Shown here: positions 33,303 to 44,460 of the stretch, piece by piece | Layout: each line of letters starts with the position of its first letter | How positions within the stretch are numbered: the first letter of the stretch is position 1 | Source of the DNA: Cheiracanthium punctorium | Lineage: Eukaryota > Arthropoda > Arachnida > Araneae > Cheiracanthiidae | Direction: 5' to 3' | DNA length: 64,000 bases | Assembly (NCBI GenBank): GCA_038373885.1 | Contig: JAWZYV010016978.1 | Span: 1,116,001-1,180,000, forward strand | Made by a program: the position numbers and the translations under genes | Notes under the pieces: generated by a model | The model's database searches: none | The model's input: only the letters and a program-made list of their open reading frames with translations | What the model was told of the DNA's origin: nothing

Positions 33303-33897
33303 CGGGCACGCATATATGGACTTTCATTTAGAATGACATTTGCCCCCCCAGTTTCGAAGCCCAAGTTACGCCCATGTGTACGAACCAAGGAAGTTATGAA
33401 TTCGCGGGTCATTTGGACCACTGACTAAATAATCTAATTTCTACCCTTGACATTCTCAGTACAAAAAAAACTTTAAGAGATGGAAACAATATTTTCCTTG
33501 GAAAATAATTATTGACTCTCGCGAGCGAAATTAATGAAAGGCGAAAAGTTCAGAACCTATAAATAGCGTATTTCAATTTGCAGAAAGCTCCCTTAAAAAC
33601 GTGCAAAAAATAATTCGCAATATCTCCGGGAATTATCGTAGAAAATTGGTGAAAATTTATATTCAGGGTAAAATGAAGGTTTTCTTTCGTTTAATAAAGT
33701 CAAATTACAGTGTTGCCATTGAGGAAAACGAAGTTGATGCAGAATTAAATATGAAGACGGCCCCTTATGCAAATTAAATTAATAGTAAATTAAAGTATGC
33801 GTTATTTGCAAACGAATGGTATATATAACTTTGCTGTACGACGCCCGACGAACGACGCGAATTAAAGAGCAAGTGGGCCCTTTTTTTTCCCCGCAAC

Positions 33898-34074
33898 CAG
33901 GGGCGTAGCCAGAAATTTTTCATGGGGGGGGGGGGGTTACGACTACTGCAACTCACATAAATGCATACATGTGTGTGATAAGGGAGTGAAGAATATACAT
34001 TTTATATGGCAAAAATTTCCTCATGGGGGGGGTTATGAACCCCCCTAACCCCCCCCCCCGTGGCTACGCCCCTG
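33898..34074 (+). mobile_element. 'GGCGTAGCC' hAT miniature element
   Basis: 177 bp, CAGGGGCGTAGCCAG to GTGGCTACGCCCCTG, with the octamer CCCGCAAC perfectly duplicated (33890-33897, 34075-34082). Confidence 0.97.
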
Positions 34075-34082
34075 CCCGCAAC

Positions 34083-34748
34083 TGTACATGTTTGGTGAGT
34101 GATGTTTCGATTATTCTAATTATATTGCATTTTAAACACTATATGAGAAAAATAATGTATTCCCTTATCATATAAGCCAGAAATTAAAGTGTTTTTTAAA
34201 TTAAATGTGCAGAAAAGCTTTAAATTTTTTAAATATTTCTGTTCAAACCTGCTCCATGAAAAGTGGTATTTTTTAATCAAAAATTGCAAATATTTAAAAA
34301 ATTTAGTTTAACAAGAATAAATTAAAGAGTTACATTCAAGTGAGTTTATTAAAATCTATTATTTAAAGAATATTGATATCAAAGACAGCACGCCAATACA
34401 GTCTTGTTAATATTTATGGTATATTTTTCACAATATGCTTGGAATCAACAAAACTGATCACTGATACCGCCGGAAAATGAAAGTTATTTTCTTTTCCTAC
34501 TTAGCAACTTAACATTAAACTACTTTTATAGTGCAAGTCTGAAAATAGATTTTTTTTTTTTTTTTTTTGTTGTTGTTGTAAAATTAAATTAAGTGAAGCC
34601 ACTTATACGCAGCTATTCTGAAACAAGACTTTACTTCTCGATCCTTTGTGTCTTAATTCGACCATCTTCAAAGCATGTTCAACGATGCCTCAACTTCTTA
34701 GTTCATTATTGTTAGATGACTGAAGTGTAAAGGTTCGGGGGATTCTGG
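34083..34748. other. AT-rich DNA
   Basis: A poly(T) tract lies at ~34551-34568; otherwise nothing recognised. Confidence 0.5.
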
Positions 34749-34756
34749 CCTATCGC

Positions 34757-34954
34757 CATGGGCGCCCATAGGAATTTTTCTAGGTTGGAGGTGGGGGGGG
34801 GCAAACTCCCAAAAACATTTTCTAGAGGGAGGCAAATTTCAAACTTTTAACACACTTAGTTCTGTTTTTGCGATTTGTATACATCATGAGACATTAACAT
34901 AAAACTCTAGGTGGGGGCAAGTGCCCTACCTTGCCCCCCCTATAAGCGCCCATG
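34757..34954 (+). mobile_element. 'GGGCGCCCAT' hAT miniature element
   Basis: 198 bp, CATGGGCGCCCATAGG to TATAAGCGCCCATG, with the octamer CCTATCGC perfectly duplicated (34749-34756, 34955-34962). Confidence 0.96.
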
Positions 34955-35400
34955 CCTATCGCGCTGCTGTCGATATAACGGTCAAGAGTTTTGGAGGTTT
35001 TTCTCTAGATGTGAATACACGATAGAATGCCTTAAAAAGTCCTCTGCTCAAGGCATTCCTCCCTTAACAGGTAGCTCTAGTGTGCTTTGCTTTAACAAAA
35101 TATCAACAAGATGAAATGTTCCAATCTATCATTCTTATTCATAAACTGCAGATGTTTTTAAAGAATTTTAAAGAATAATCTTCTTACATTTATTGTGTAG
35201 CCGAGAGAGGACTGTATGCCATTGCCGATAGTACTTTAAAAAAAATAATAATAACGCCTTTTCTCCATCCTGTACCAAATCGTAAAGAAAAATTAGCGTC
35301 ACTTTCTAACGCCGAAATCTTATAATGTAAGGGGCGGCAAACTGAAGCTCCGCCCGGGCGCCAATAGCCCTCGCTGCGCCACTGACTACTACTAATATTA

Positions 35401-35448
35401 TTTCATAATATGAAACTACTATGATAATAGTAGTTTCATATTATGAAA
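35401..35448. repeat. Perfect 22-bp hairpin with 4-nt loop
   Basis: The arm 35401-35422 (TTTCATAATATGAAACTACT...) is exactly complementary to 35427-35448, with loop GATA. Each arm is itself partly palindromic (TTTCATAATATGAAA). It runs directly into a 21-bp tandem duplication. Confidence 0.95.
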
Positions 35449-35482
35449 CTCCATGCAAATATTATGAAACTCCATGCAAATA
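35441..35482. repeat. 21-bp tandem duplication
   Basis: TTATGAAACTCCATGCAAATA occurs twice in direct succession. Confidence 0.9.
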
Positions 35483-35494
35483 TGTTCTCATGCT

Positions 35495-36655
35495 GGTTCA
35501 TGTGGTAAGTCGGAGGCAGCTGCACCAAGGCTTCGAAATTGCATAAATTAGCGCTAAGGACCATGTTTGGGGATCCGAACCGAGGGGCCCTGGGGGGCCT
35601 TCAGAAATTTTTAACATTGAATTAACTTTATATGAAGATGTATAACTGCACTGTGAAAAAAATTGAATGGATTTTAATAAAATTTGAGCGGCGAATGGAG
35701 ACAGTTACGGTAATATTTACGAATTATTTTGAGTGTTCCTGTAAATAATGCTATGCGTGAATTTCAGCCTATGTTTCTCAGGAATACTGTAGGTTTCAGT
35801 GAAAAAATCTTTAGAATCGGTTCAGTAGTTACAGAGATGTCCATAAAACTTAATGTATTAGAATTCTTTTGGGTGTACCTGTAAAAGAACTATTTATGCT
35901 ACATGCATGAAATGTAACATATAACACTCAGGAAAGTGTAGCTTTCTATCAGTGAAAAAAGTTTTCGAACCGGTTCAGTAATTACAGAGATCCCCATACA
36001 GCGTAATGTTATTCTAATGTGTGCCCCTGCAAAAGAACGATTTGTGATATATGGAGGATATATTTGTGATATATGCAGGACAGGGGCGTAGCAAAGGGGG
36101 GGGGTTAAGGAGGGTCATAGCCCCCCATGAGGAACTTTTTGCCATACAAAATGTATATTCTTCACTACATTATCACACACAGGCATGCATATATATGAAT
36201 TGTAGTAGTCGTAACCCCCCCCCCCTCCATGAAAAACTTCTGGCTACGCCTCTGATGCAGGATAAGTTAATTTTCAACACTGCCGATTAAGCCGATGTAG
36301 TCGATTAAACTTCTAAAAGTAACGCCGAAATGCCCCATGCGTGTTAGTGGAATGTCCCAAATAGGGAGGTACATTTTTGATTTTCCATGGAAACAGTTGT
36401 ATCTTCAAAAAATATTTTTTCATAATATGTTTTTGCAATTACTACAATTTATGCAACTACTATGTTGATACTATATATCCATGCCGATAGTTCTTATGTG
36501 GGAAGTCGGAGCTACCTATACCAATGCTTCGAAGTTGCATAAATTAGCATTAAGGACCATGTTTGGGGACCCTTCCGAGGCGCCCTGTGGGGCCTTCAAA
36601 AATTTTTAACATTGGATTCAATTTGTATGAAGATGTATAACTGCGCTGTGCAATT
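35495..36655 (+). repeat. ~170-bp direct repeats flanking degenerate ~140-bp tandem units
   Basis: 35495-35655 and 36490-36655 share TTGCATAAATTAGC, TAAGGACCATGTTTGGGGA, ATTTTTAACATTG and ATGAAGATGTATAACTGC. Between them, units near 35726, 35862 and 36014 repeat GGTTCAGTAGTTACAGAGAT and a GTGTNCCTGTAAA segment. No ORF. A GGCGTAGCC element has inserted at 36081. Confidence 0.75.
36081..36254 (-). mobile_element. 'GGCGTAGCC' hAT miniature element
   Basis: 174 bp, CAGGGGCGTAGCAAAGG to TGGCTACGCCTCTG, with the octamer ATGCAGGA perfectly duplicated (36073-36080, 36255-36262). Confidence 0.96.
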
Positions 36656-36659
36656 TCTT

Positions 36660-37127
36660 TTTTGCATCACGTCAGAGCCAAGATTTAAAGCATTCTTAAA
36701 AATTGTATTTTTTATAAAATCGGGGTATTAGGGGGCTGTGACTATTTTCAACTGAATTTTCAGTTTGAGATGTTAGTATTCAAGATATGTCATCAGATAA
36801 AAAGAAAAAATTCTTTGAAACACCTCATAGCCAGTCACAGTTGAGACAATAAAGTGGCAAAAATGTCCCTAAATTATTTCTACGTCACTCCTCTGGGGTA
36901 CTGACCGCCAATAACTCCCAAACTAAAAGAGGTTAATCAAAAATATTTCAGATTTGTTCTTTCCTCGGGTAAGGCAACCCAAGAAAAAAAATCATGGAAT
37001 TCTGAGATGGTAATGGAAACTTTTTTCTTTTTTTGCCTGATTTGCTCTTGCAATGTCTCTTAAATAAAAGTCAAAATAAGTTATAATAAAACACAAATAT
37101 TTTTTTACTGTGGTTTTGAGAAGAAAC
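36660..37127. other. AT-rich DNA
   Basis: Nothing recognised. Confidence 0.5.
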
Positions 37128-37135
37128 TAACACAC

Positions 37136-37297
37136 CAAGGCCGTACCCAGGGGGTCCGGTCCCCCCCCCCCGAAATTTAAAAATTTGTTAATAAAATAAT
37201 ACTTATTAAGTCTTTTTGTGAAAAAATTGGCCTTTTTCACTGTTTGGTTCTCTCCCCCCCCCCCCCCCGCCTAAATTTTTTTCTAGGTACAGCCCTG
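37136..37297 (+). mobile_element. 'GGCCGTAC' hAT miniature element
   Basis: 162 bp, CAAGGCCGTACCCAGGGGG to CTAGGTACAGCCCTG, with the octamer TAACACAC perfectly duplicated (37128-37135, 37298-37305). Confidence 0.95.
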
Positions 37298-37336
37298 TAA
37301 CACACCTTTAGAAATTCTACTTCAGTTGGTTGGAAT

Positions 37337-37829
37337 CAGTGGCGCACCCGGGATTTTAGTTTTTAGTTTGGGGGGGGGGGGAGGCTGGGGTTACAAATGC
37401 TTCTGAACTCGGTTATAGAGACCTCGATTACTGCTATAATAATTGTCTTATAACGTCAAAATATTCTGCGCCACTTGCCCGTAGAACACAAGCACACTAT
37501 CAACATAAGTCGTTACGCAAGTATAAACATGGAAAGTCATATTTATATATAGCCTAATTCATATTCTATGTTAAAAATTTTTTGATATACGAAAACAACG
37601 TATCTCTTACTCGAATACTTTTTTGGAGGGTGTATTTATTTTAAAACTATCGTCTGTTAATAAAAAATATTTTAGACTTGTTTGAAGGCAATTTTTTAAA
37701 ATAAAATGTTTTAATTCATTTGTGACGATTTTCAATTTTAAAGCTTTTTATACCTAGTTTTCAGCTTTAAGGGGGCCTTTACCCCCCCTCCACCCCACAC
37801 CTATGGCCCCCTCCGTGGGTGCGCCTATG
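37337..37829 (+). mobile_element. 'GTGGCGCACCC' hAT element
   Basis: Starts CAGTGGCGCACCCGGGATTT and ends GTGGGTGCGCCTATG. Flanks GTTGGAAT and GTCGAATA are a decayed duplication. A second copy at 43523-43957 shares CTGAACTCGGTTATAG and TCTTATAACGTCAAAATA. Confidence 0.8.
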
Positions 37830-37837
37830 GTCGAATA

Positions 37838-38170
37838 ATGCAATTCATATTACAAACCGTTCACGAATTTGCCTCTCCTCAATATTTTAAAAAATAAAAA
37901 TATTACATGATTATCACTGTAATGTGTTATTTTATTATTCATGAATATTTTAAATATAAATGGATTTCAATCCGATTTCCAAGAAATTAAAATTCAATAA
38001 ATCGTGCAAGTTACATCAGCATAAAATCACAAGGGGAAAAAAGTGCATAAAATGGATTGACAGTAATTTAATAATAATTAGCATAAAGAATTTCAGTTGT
38101 GATGGTATTACTCTCTATAAATAACGTAAATAATACTAATAATAGCGCGATATTCCGAATCGATAAATAT
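37838..38170. other. AT-rich DNA
   Basis: Nothing recognised. Confidence 0.5.
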
Positions 38171-38179
38171 ACAATGTAA

Positions 38180-38543
38180 ACACTGATCACGAGGCGTAAC
38201 GACTTGCATGGCTACGGCAGGCAGGCAGATACAGCTGTCAAAGGTAGCTCCTAGCAACCCTCTTGCTGATGCCGTTAGATATGAAGTCTCGCCATCATTT
38301 CTCTCTCCCCGTTTTCCTCCAATCAGAGGACCGAAATCGGAGCATGTGTTCCGTTTCGACCAATAGAATCGCTGGATGTTCAAATGGCACTGTCTCTTTG
38401 TCCCGAGAATTTTTGTGAATGTAAACTTTGATATTTTATGAAAAAAAATTGTGTTTTTAGTGCTCGAAATTTATTAAAAGCCAGTGTTAGTTATGCGTGC
38501 ATTGAGTAATTAGCCGTCGCTGTGTCAAACTTGGGAAATAAAG
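38180..38543 (+). promoter_or_regulatory. Candidate promoter and untranslated first exon
   Basis: A locally GC-richer island in AT-rich DNA has two CCAAT boxes (CTCCAATCAG ~38318 and GACCAATAG ~38359) and no TATA box. A splice donor AAG|GTGAGT follows at 38543/38544. It could be a non-coding first exon of the FoxN gene, whose first visible coding exon begins 21.5 kb downstream with the start codon at its edge, or of another gene. Inference from composition and signals only. Confidence 0.4.
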
Positions 38544-38549
38544 GTGAGT

Positions 38550-40740
38550 ATTGACATCTCCATCACGTGTTTTAATGTTTCCGACCAACCAAATCTCCGA
38601 CACATAATTTTAAATGTCTGTTAATATCATCTGTCTCTTTAAAATAAAAACAAAAAGTGTCAGTTTTCCGTAAAAATTCAACATATAATGCCTGTCTGTT
38701 TCAATATATCATGGTATTTTATTTCTGCATTATTAGAAATGTGTTGTTTAAATAGTGCTAATTTGAAAATGGTTGAGAAGATCGAAGGATGTTATGATTC
38801 GTGAATGTAAATATTGTGTTTCATTAACGTTTGCATGCTCTTTGTTTTGATGCGTTTATACTATACTTCATTAATATTATTTAACGTTGCAACTTATTTA
38901 GACCTTGTCATGTCGTTCATATGTTTATTTACTCTTAATTATTTATACAGATGTCAAATTTTTAATGGTCTTGAGGCTCTTTAATTCCTGTCTGTTAATA
39001 ATTTAAGACACCCACAAAAATCTGAATTTCTGAAGCACTACCGTCTTTATAGAATCTCAATTATTACTATGTTTTTAGTTTGTTCATGTTTCTGAAGATA
39101 TATTCCTGTTAGTTTGCATTGAGTGGTTCTACTTAGTTTTTATTTGTGCTTTTTAAAATGTGTTAAGCAATATTTTTATATATCAACTATATGCGTTTAA
39201 ACTTGTTTATTTGTATACTATTTATTTATTTTAATTTTTTAGGTGTAGTATTTACATTTTAACTACTGTGATTAGCAAGTGTGAGAATTTTTAATCTATT
39301 CTGACTAATTATTACTGTATTTTGAATTGCCAATTTATATAATGTTCTTACAAGTAGTTTATTTCTATAAAATTCTGTACTAACCTGAAATCTGATATGC
39401 AGATTTTTGACGTATCTTCGGTAGTGTTAGATATAAAAACTATTATTTATGAAGTATTTTAAATTGCTTTTGTAGTCAGGCTGTCAATATGAACTTTTTC
39501 AATTTTTTAATGGTTTTCAAAATAACCCCCCCCGCCCTCCATTTCTTAATTTTGTAAAAACAAAATTCTAAAATAAAAAATAGTTGTATGTGCTAATTTA
39601 ATTCATATTATTTTAAAGTTCGTTTCAATTATTTCTCTCTCAATCATAATGACTCTTTGAATTTTCGAGTCGGTTATCTTCTCTTTGAATAATGAATTTT
39701 TGAGTGCGTTATTCTGTGTGTACTTATGAGTTATGATTAATAGAAGAAAGAATGATCAATCGGATAAATATATATAACAAAGATTATTTAATGTTTATTT
39801 ATCCTCCATTTGTATTTGTTGGTGTAACAACCTCCATTTCGTGTAAAGAATGAGGTACTTCAACTTTCTAACAATTTTGCACACTTCCAAGTTTTGTTTT
39901 GTTTTTTACTTGAATGATTATGCTCAGGGTGTGTAAAAAAAAAAAAAAAAAAAAATCAAAATAATAAATTTTTAAAATTTAAATCGGATTTTTTTAAACA
40001 AAGTCGGATTAAAAAAAAATATTAGATGAGATAGTTTAAATAAGTTTGATTACTTTATATAAAGTTTGCAGACAACTGGTAAGTATATAGTTGTTTATAA
40101 TATAAATCTGTAAATAAAATATTGTTTCGGATGGAAATAAAATAATTTTATCCCAAGTAAACTATTTTGGAAGCATACCAAAACTGAGTGATTATATACT
40201 AACATATACTGAGAAAACTTCACTTTTAAATCTAAATTTAAAAGCAAAGCTTTCTGAAATGAAACTTAACAGATATGTTATTCACATCCGATAACAATTA
40301 ACAATAATAGTATCTTGAACACAACCTCTTTCAGCTTGTGGGCCTCATTAATTCAAATGCATTTTATCATGGGCCAATCAAGTAGTGTATTCTTTTAAGT
40401 AATATAGTCTTAATATATTAAAGACTAATTGATGTACTATATAATGACACAATTCCAAATATGTATTAATAGATTTCTTTTTGCAAATTAAGTTCTTAAA
40501 AATGTAATAGCATACATAGGATAGGATATTTTCGGTGATACCATAGTATTGTGGGTGTTTATGTCATGTCTGCATCAAATTTGGTTAATCACAAATAAAC
40601 AAAAAATTGAGTTAGATAAATGGTTTTCTTTTCCTTTTTTTTTTTTTTTTTTTTTTTTTGTAAATGGTATGCTTAATTGTTAAAAAAAAAATTCACAACT
40701 CAATTTTTTGTGTAGTTTGACCAATTTAACAATCTAGTGG
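38550..40740. other. AT-rich, intron-like DNA
   Basis: No ORF or repeat boundaries recognised. Homopolymer runs of A (~39936-39956) and T (~40637-40659). Confidence 0.5.
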
Positions 40741-40754
40741 AATCACCTAAATAC

Positions 40755-41375
40755 TAGGGATGTAACGGATATTGATTTTGCCAGATATTGGATAACCAAA
40801 GCTCCTTTGGTTGCCGGATATGGATATCCGGCGCTGAACATGTATTTAGTTATAAAGTGGTTTTTTTTTTTTCCATTTTTTAAATATAATGACGCCAGAA
40901 CAATGAATTGCAAACATGTTTCACACATCATTAAAGTATTTTTTAATAACTGACTTATAATTTAATAAACTAAATATCTTTATGCACATAAAAAATGTTA
41001 CTTAAAATATAAACAGTTAAAGTATTCTTTTTGTGTGTACACTACTGGTAGAAGTAAATAAATTTTAATGTTGACTTTTGATACCTATGATCCAAACATA
41101 GGTTTAATGACTTTTTTTCTGTTTTAATCATTCAACATTAATTTACATTGTCATTTTTAGTTTTATTTTAAGTTACTTTTAAAGATTGATAAATAAAAAG
41201 TAAATCTCTTTTACATATTTATAATGAAATTATGATTCTTTCTTTTGTAGTTTTATACATGTATGGAACAGAATTTTTAAGGTTATGTATTGAATTCCTT
41301 TAATAAAAAAATAATTTTTAACTGCAAGCTAAAAATAAAAATATATCGGTTTAATTGCTTAGCTTCTAAAATATA
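40755..41375 (+). mobile_element. hAT element end, family 'TAGGGATGTAACGG'
   Basis: Starts TAGGGATGTAACGGATATTG, with GGATATCC-type palindromes just inside. About 620 bp match the reverse complement of 54460-56104 (minus its Tigger insertion), including GACGCCAGAACAATGAATTG, CAAACATGTTTCACACATCA and TTTAGCTTCTAAAAT-type words. Its own second end is not visible. Confidence 0.75.
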
Positions 41376-41663
41376 TGACCAGTGATCCTTTTTCCTTTTA
41401 CTTCTTATGTGTGTTTTTTACAAAGTTTTTTAATTACTTTATATATGACCAGTCTTTCATAGTACAACTTCTGACTATAGGGCACCATAAGGGGAGGGGG
41501 GGGGGCAAATTAATTTTAAAAAATTATTTCAAACATAATTTCCAAATTTTAAAAAATTTTCACTTTTTTATTCTTAATTTCGACACGTGACCACACACGC
41601 ACAAAAAAAAATTAGTCAAAGTACTTTATGTATTCAGTGATAGTCTTACGCAATACTGTAGTA

Positions 41664-41765
41664 TAGGGATGCACCGAATACCATATTTTGACGAATACGG
41701 AATATTCCATCAAATTCTAACCGTATATTCAGCCGAATACTGAATATTTGGTTAAAATTTATTAA
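41664..41765 (+). mobile_element. hAT-like end, family 'AGGGATGCACCGAATA'
   Basis: TAGGGATGCACCGAATACC is followed by repeated GAATAC/TATTC words. No right end found; it stops at the Tc1 relic. Confidence 0.5.
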
Positions 41766-41835
41766 ACCTTAATTAAATTGTGGCTGTGTATCATATCGTA
41801 AGCTAAGTAGAGAGTCCCATTTCTGGGAATATGCT

Positions 41836-42758
41836 TTGAATACGCCCCTGTCATTAACCAACTTTTTCGAATCTACGACATCGCTGCAGCTGGAAAAGAT
41901 CATGCAAGAACAGGACCAACGACGATTGACAAGAATCATTAAGTGTGACAGATGTGCAACCCTTCTGCAAATTGCAGCAGATTTTAATGCTGCGCCATCA
42001 ACAAGTGTCTCCGTGCGAACCATTCAAAGAAACATCGTCGATATGGGCTTTCAGAGCTGCAGACCTCTCGTGTACCCTTGTTGATTGCACGACACTCACC
42101 TGGGCCCGTCAACATTGACATTGGACTGTTGGTGACGGGTAACACGTTGCCTAGTCTGATGAGTCTCGGTTCCAATTGAATCAAGCTGATGGATGTGTAC
42201 GGGTATGGAGACAACCTCATGAATCCATGGACCCTACATGTCAACAGAAGACTGTTCAAGCTGGTGAAGGCTCTGTGATGGTATGAGATGTGTGCAGTTG
42301 GCATGATATGGGACCCCTGATACGTCTAGATACGACTCTGACAGGTGACAGGTATGTAAGCATCCTGTCTGATCACCTGCACCCATTCATGTCCATTGTG
42401 CATTCAGACGTACTTAGGAAATTTCAGCAGGACAGTGCGACACCCACATGTCCAGAATTGCTACAGAGTGGCTCCAGGAGCACTCTTCTGAATTTAGACA
42501 CTTCCTCTGGCCACCAAAATCCCCATACATGAACATATCTGGGTGCATTGCTACGTGCTGTTCAGAAGAGATCTCCACTCCCCCTCTTACTCCTACTGAT
42601 TTATGGACAGCCCTGCAGGATTCATAGTGTCAATTACCTCTAGTACTACTTCAGACATTAATCGAATCCATGCCACATCGTCTTGCAGCACTTCTGCGTG
42701 CTCATGTGGGGCCCTACACGATATTAGGCAGGTGTACCAGTTTTTTTGGCTCTTCAGT
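41836..42758 (+). pseudogene. Tc1-like transposase relic
   Basis: Frame fragments cover the N-terminal HTH region (QDQRRLTRIIKCDR ... IAADFN ... VSVRTIQRN), a ruined catalytic centre, and the C-terminus RIATEWLQEHSSEFRHFLWP, KSPYMNIS (normally SPDxNPIE) and LTPTDLWTALQDS. Multiple stops and frameshifts. The right end TTTTTTTGGCTCTTCAGTGTA (~42740-42758) fits a Tc1 terminal repeat; the left repeat is missing. Confidence 0.85.
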
Positions 42759-42764
42759 GTAGAG

Positions 42765-43514
42765 ATAGGGAAAAGCGTTATTTTCAAAGAACAGTTGTTC
42801 ACTGTTCCCATTCTTTTTTAAAGAAACGTTCTTTTTTCCTATTCTTTTGAGAACAGGTTCTTTGATTTATCGTACCTTTATTATGATTATTTTATTCAAT
42901 TTAAAAATGAAAATATACGTCCTTTTTAACATGTATTATGCTTTAGTACAATTGCAAAATGTTTAAAAAAAAACTTTGCAACCAACATACTGGCTTTCTT
43001 TAATCAAGTATATTAACAGTAATTTTTCTAAAAATATTTTAAATTATATTAACATTCTATAATATAGTGTTAAATATGCACATATTTCTAAAATCAAAAA
43101 ATTTTCTGTGCTTTTTATTAACTTTTGTTATCCTTACTCATAGCATGTGTGTAAAAAGAAATGGGAAAACTTCAATTCTAGAGAGAATTATTTAGGCCAG
43201 GCCTAATTTTCGATTACTTACCTCAGTGATAGAATATTGCTTACATGAGTAAACAATATTTGAATCTGGCAGCTCCTAAAATGACATAATATTCATAACT
43301 GTTTATTTTGATTAGACTATATTGCGCAAAGCTTTGGAAGCAGCGGAATCAGTAACTTTAAAATCTGTCCAAACAAAAGATTTTTTTTTTTTTTTTTTTC
43401 GATCCATGAGAAAAAACTATTCTAACATAAGCATAACTAAGAGTTGTACCAGTAACAGCGCAAAGGAATGATCTGTTTCAACTAATCCTTGAACAGTCTG
43501 ATACAATATGCCAT
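42765..43514. other. AT-rich DNA with a hAT-like end
   Basis: TAGAGATAGGGAAAAGCG at the start matches, inverted, CTTCCCCATCTCTAC at ~54444. GAACA/TGTTC words follow. No gene. Confidence 0.4.
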
Positions 43515-43522
43515 GTGACTGC

Positions 43523-43957
43523 AGTGGCACACCCAGGATTTTAGTTTAGAGGGGGCTGAGCTGAAAATACTGCTGAACTCGGTTATAGTGAGATCGATAA
43601 TAGTTACAACCCTCTTATAACGTCAAAATAGTCTGTACCACTTGATTTGCCCATACAACACAAACCCACAAGCAAAAACTCATTATAGAGTCATAAAAAA
43701 TTATTTGATCTTTTCAGTGATATTGTAACTGACTTTAACAGTGTTTCATAAACTCTCTGTAAGTATTTATTTAAAAACTGACATCTTTTTAGGTAAAAAA
43801 TAATTTAGAAATAATTTGAAGATAATAAGTAATAATAATAGTAATAATTCATTAGTGACAATTTTCATTTTTTTAAAGTTTTTCACTTCAAACTTTCCAC
43901 CTTTAGGGGGGGCTTGAGCCCCCATAGGCCCCCCCCCCCCCCGTGGGTGCACCTATG
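43523..43957 (+). mobile_element. 'GTGGCGCACCC' hAT element
   Basis: 435 bp, CAGTGGCACACCCAGG to GTGGGTGCACCTATG, with the octamer TGTGACTG perfectly duplicated (43515-43522, 43958-43965). Confidence 0.95.
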
Positions 43958-44363
43958 TGTGACTGCATACCCTTTTGTTTTAGTTTTTTATTCTTCAGCA
44001 CTACTGCAGTAAAAGAGCCGATGCACAAGAGGAGCAGACTGCTGAAGCTGACAATCTGCGATGAAATTCTCCACCCCCTCCTTTCCTAGCCTTATTCCCA
44101 GTCCACACCATAAATTTCATGATAAAGCGAAAGTAACGCAAGGCCTTCAAACCGGAAGATGCCATCTTCAACACTCCCACTTTGGAATACATTTGGGAAA
44201 ACTTTGACCCTATAGTCATAACTCTTAGAGGAATGGGAGGGGGGGTTGTAGAAGTTTTTTTCGGACTTTCAAACATTTTAATACAAAAATAATAATGATA
44301 AAAATACTCAACATACTATAAGAGTGTTCACTATAACGAACGCTGGAGAGAAAGCATCCCCAT

Positions 44364-44460
44364 CAAGGCCGTACCCAGGGGTCTGGTCCCCCCCTCCCCC
44401 CGAAATTTAAAATTTTGTTAACAAAATAATAAAGTTGAAGTCTTTGTGAAAAATTCAGCC
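44364..44460 (+). mobile_element. 'GGCCGTAC' miniature element, left part (split)
   Basis: CAAGGCCGTACCCAGGGG and the family body up to TGAAAAATTCAGCC. The remainder resumes at 50415, across the foldback-like element. Confidence 0.85.

Larger units (their letters stand above)
28173..33376. mobile_element. Large non-autonomous hAT element, 5.2 kb
   Basis: The left end CATAGGCGTAATCTGGGGGG and the right end CCCAAGTTACGCCCATG are inverted repeats, each followed inward by a G- or C-rich GGGGGGCAA-type block. The octamer TGTACGAA is perfectly duplicated at 28165-28172 and 33377-33384. No hAT transposase or any long ORF lies within. It holds at least two nested miniature elements and a splice-donor-like GTAAGT at 30649. 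Either a very large non-autonomous element or a decayed autonomous one. Confidence 0.8.

Noticed and set aside
38108..38383. 91-codon minus-strand frame in the promoter-like island
   Set aside because: No recognisable domain or acceptor/donor pair; better explained by the GC-richer island.
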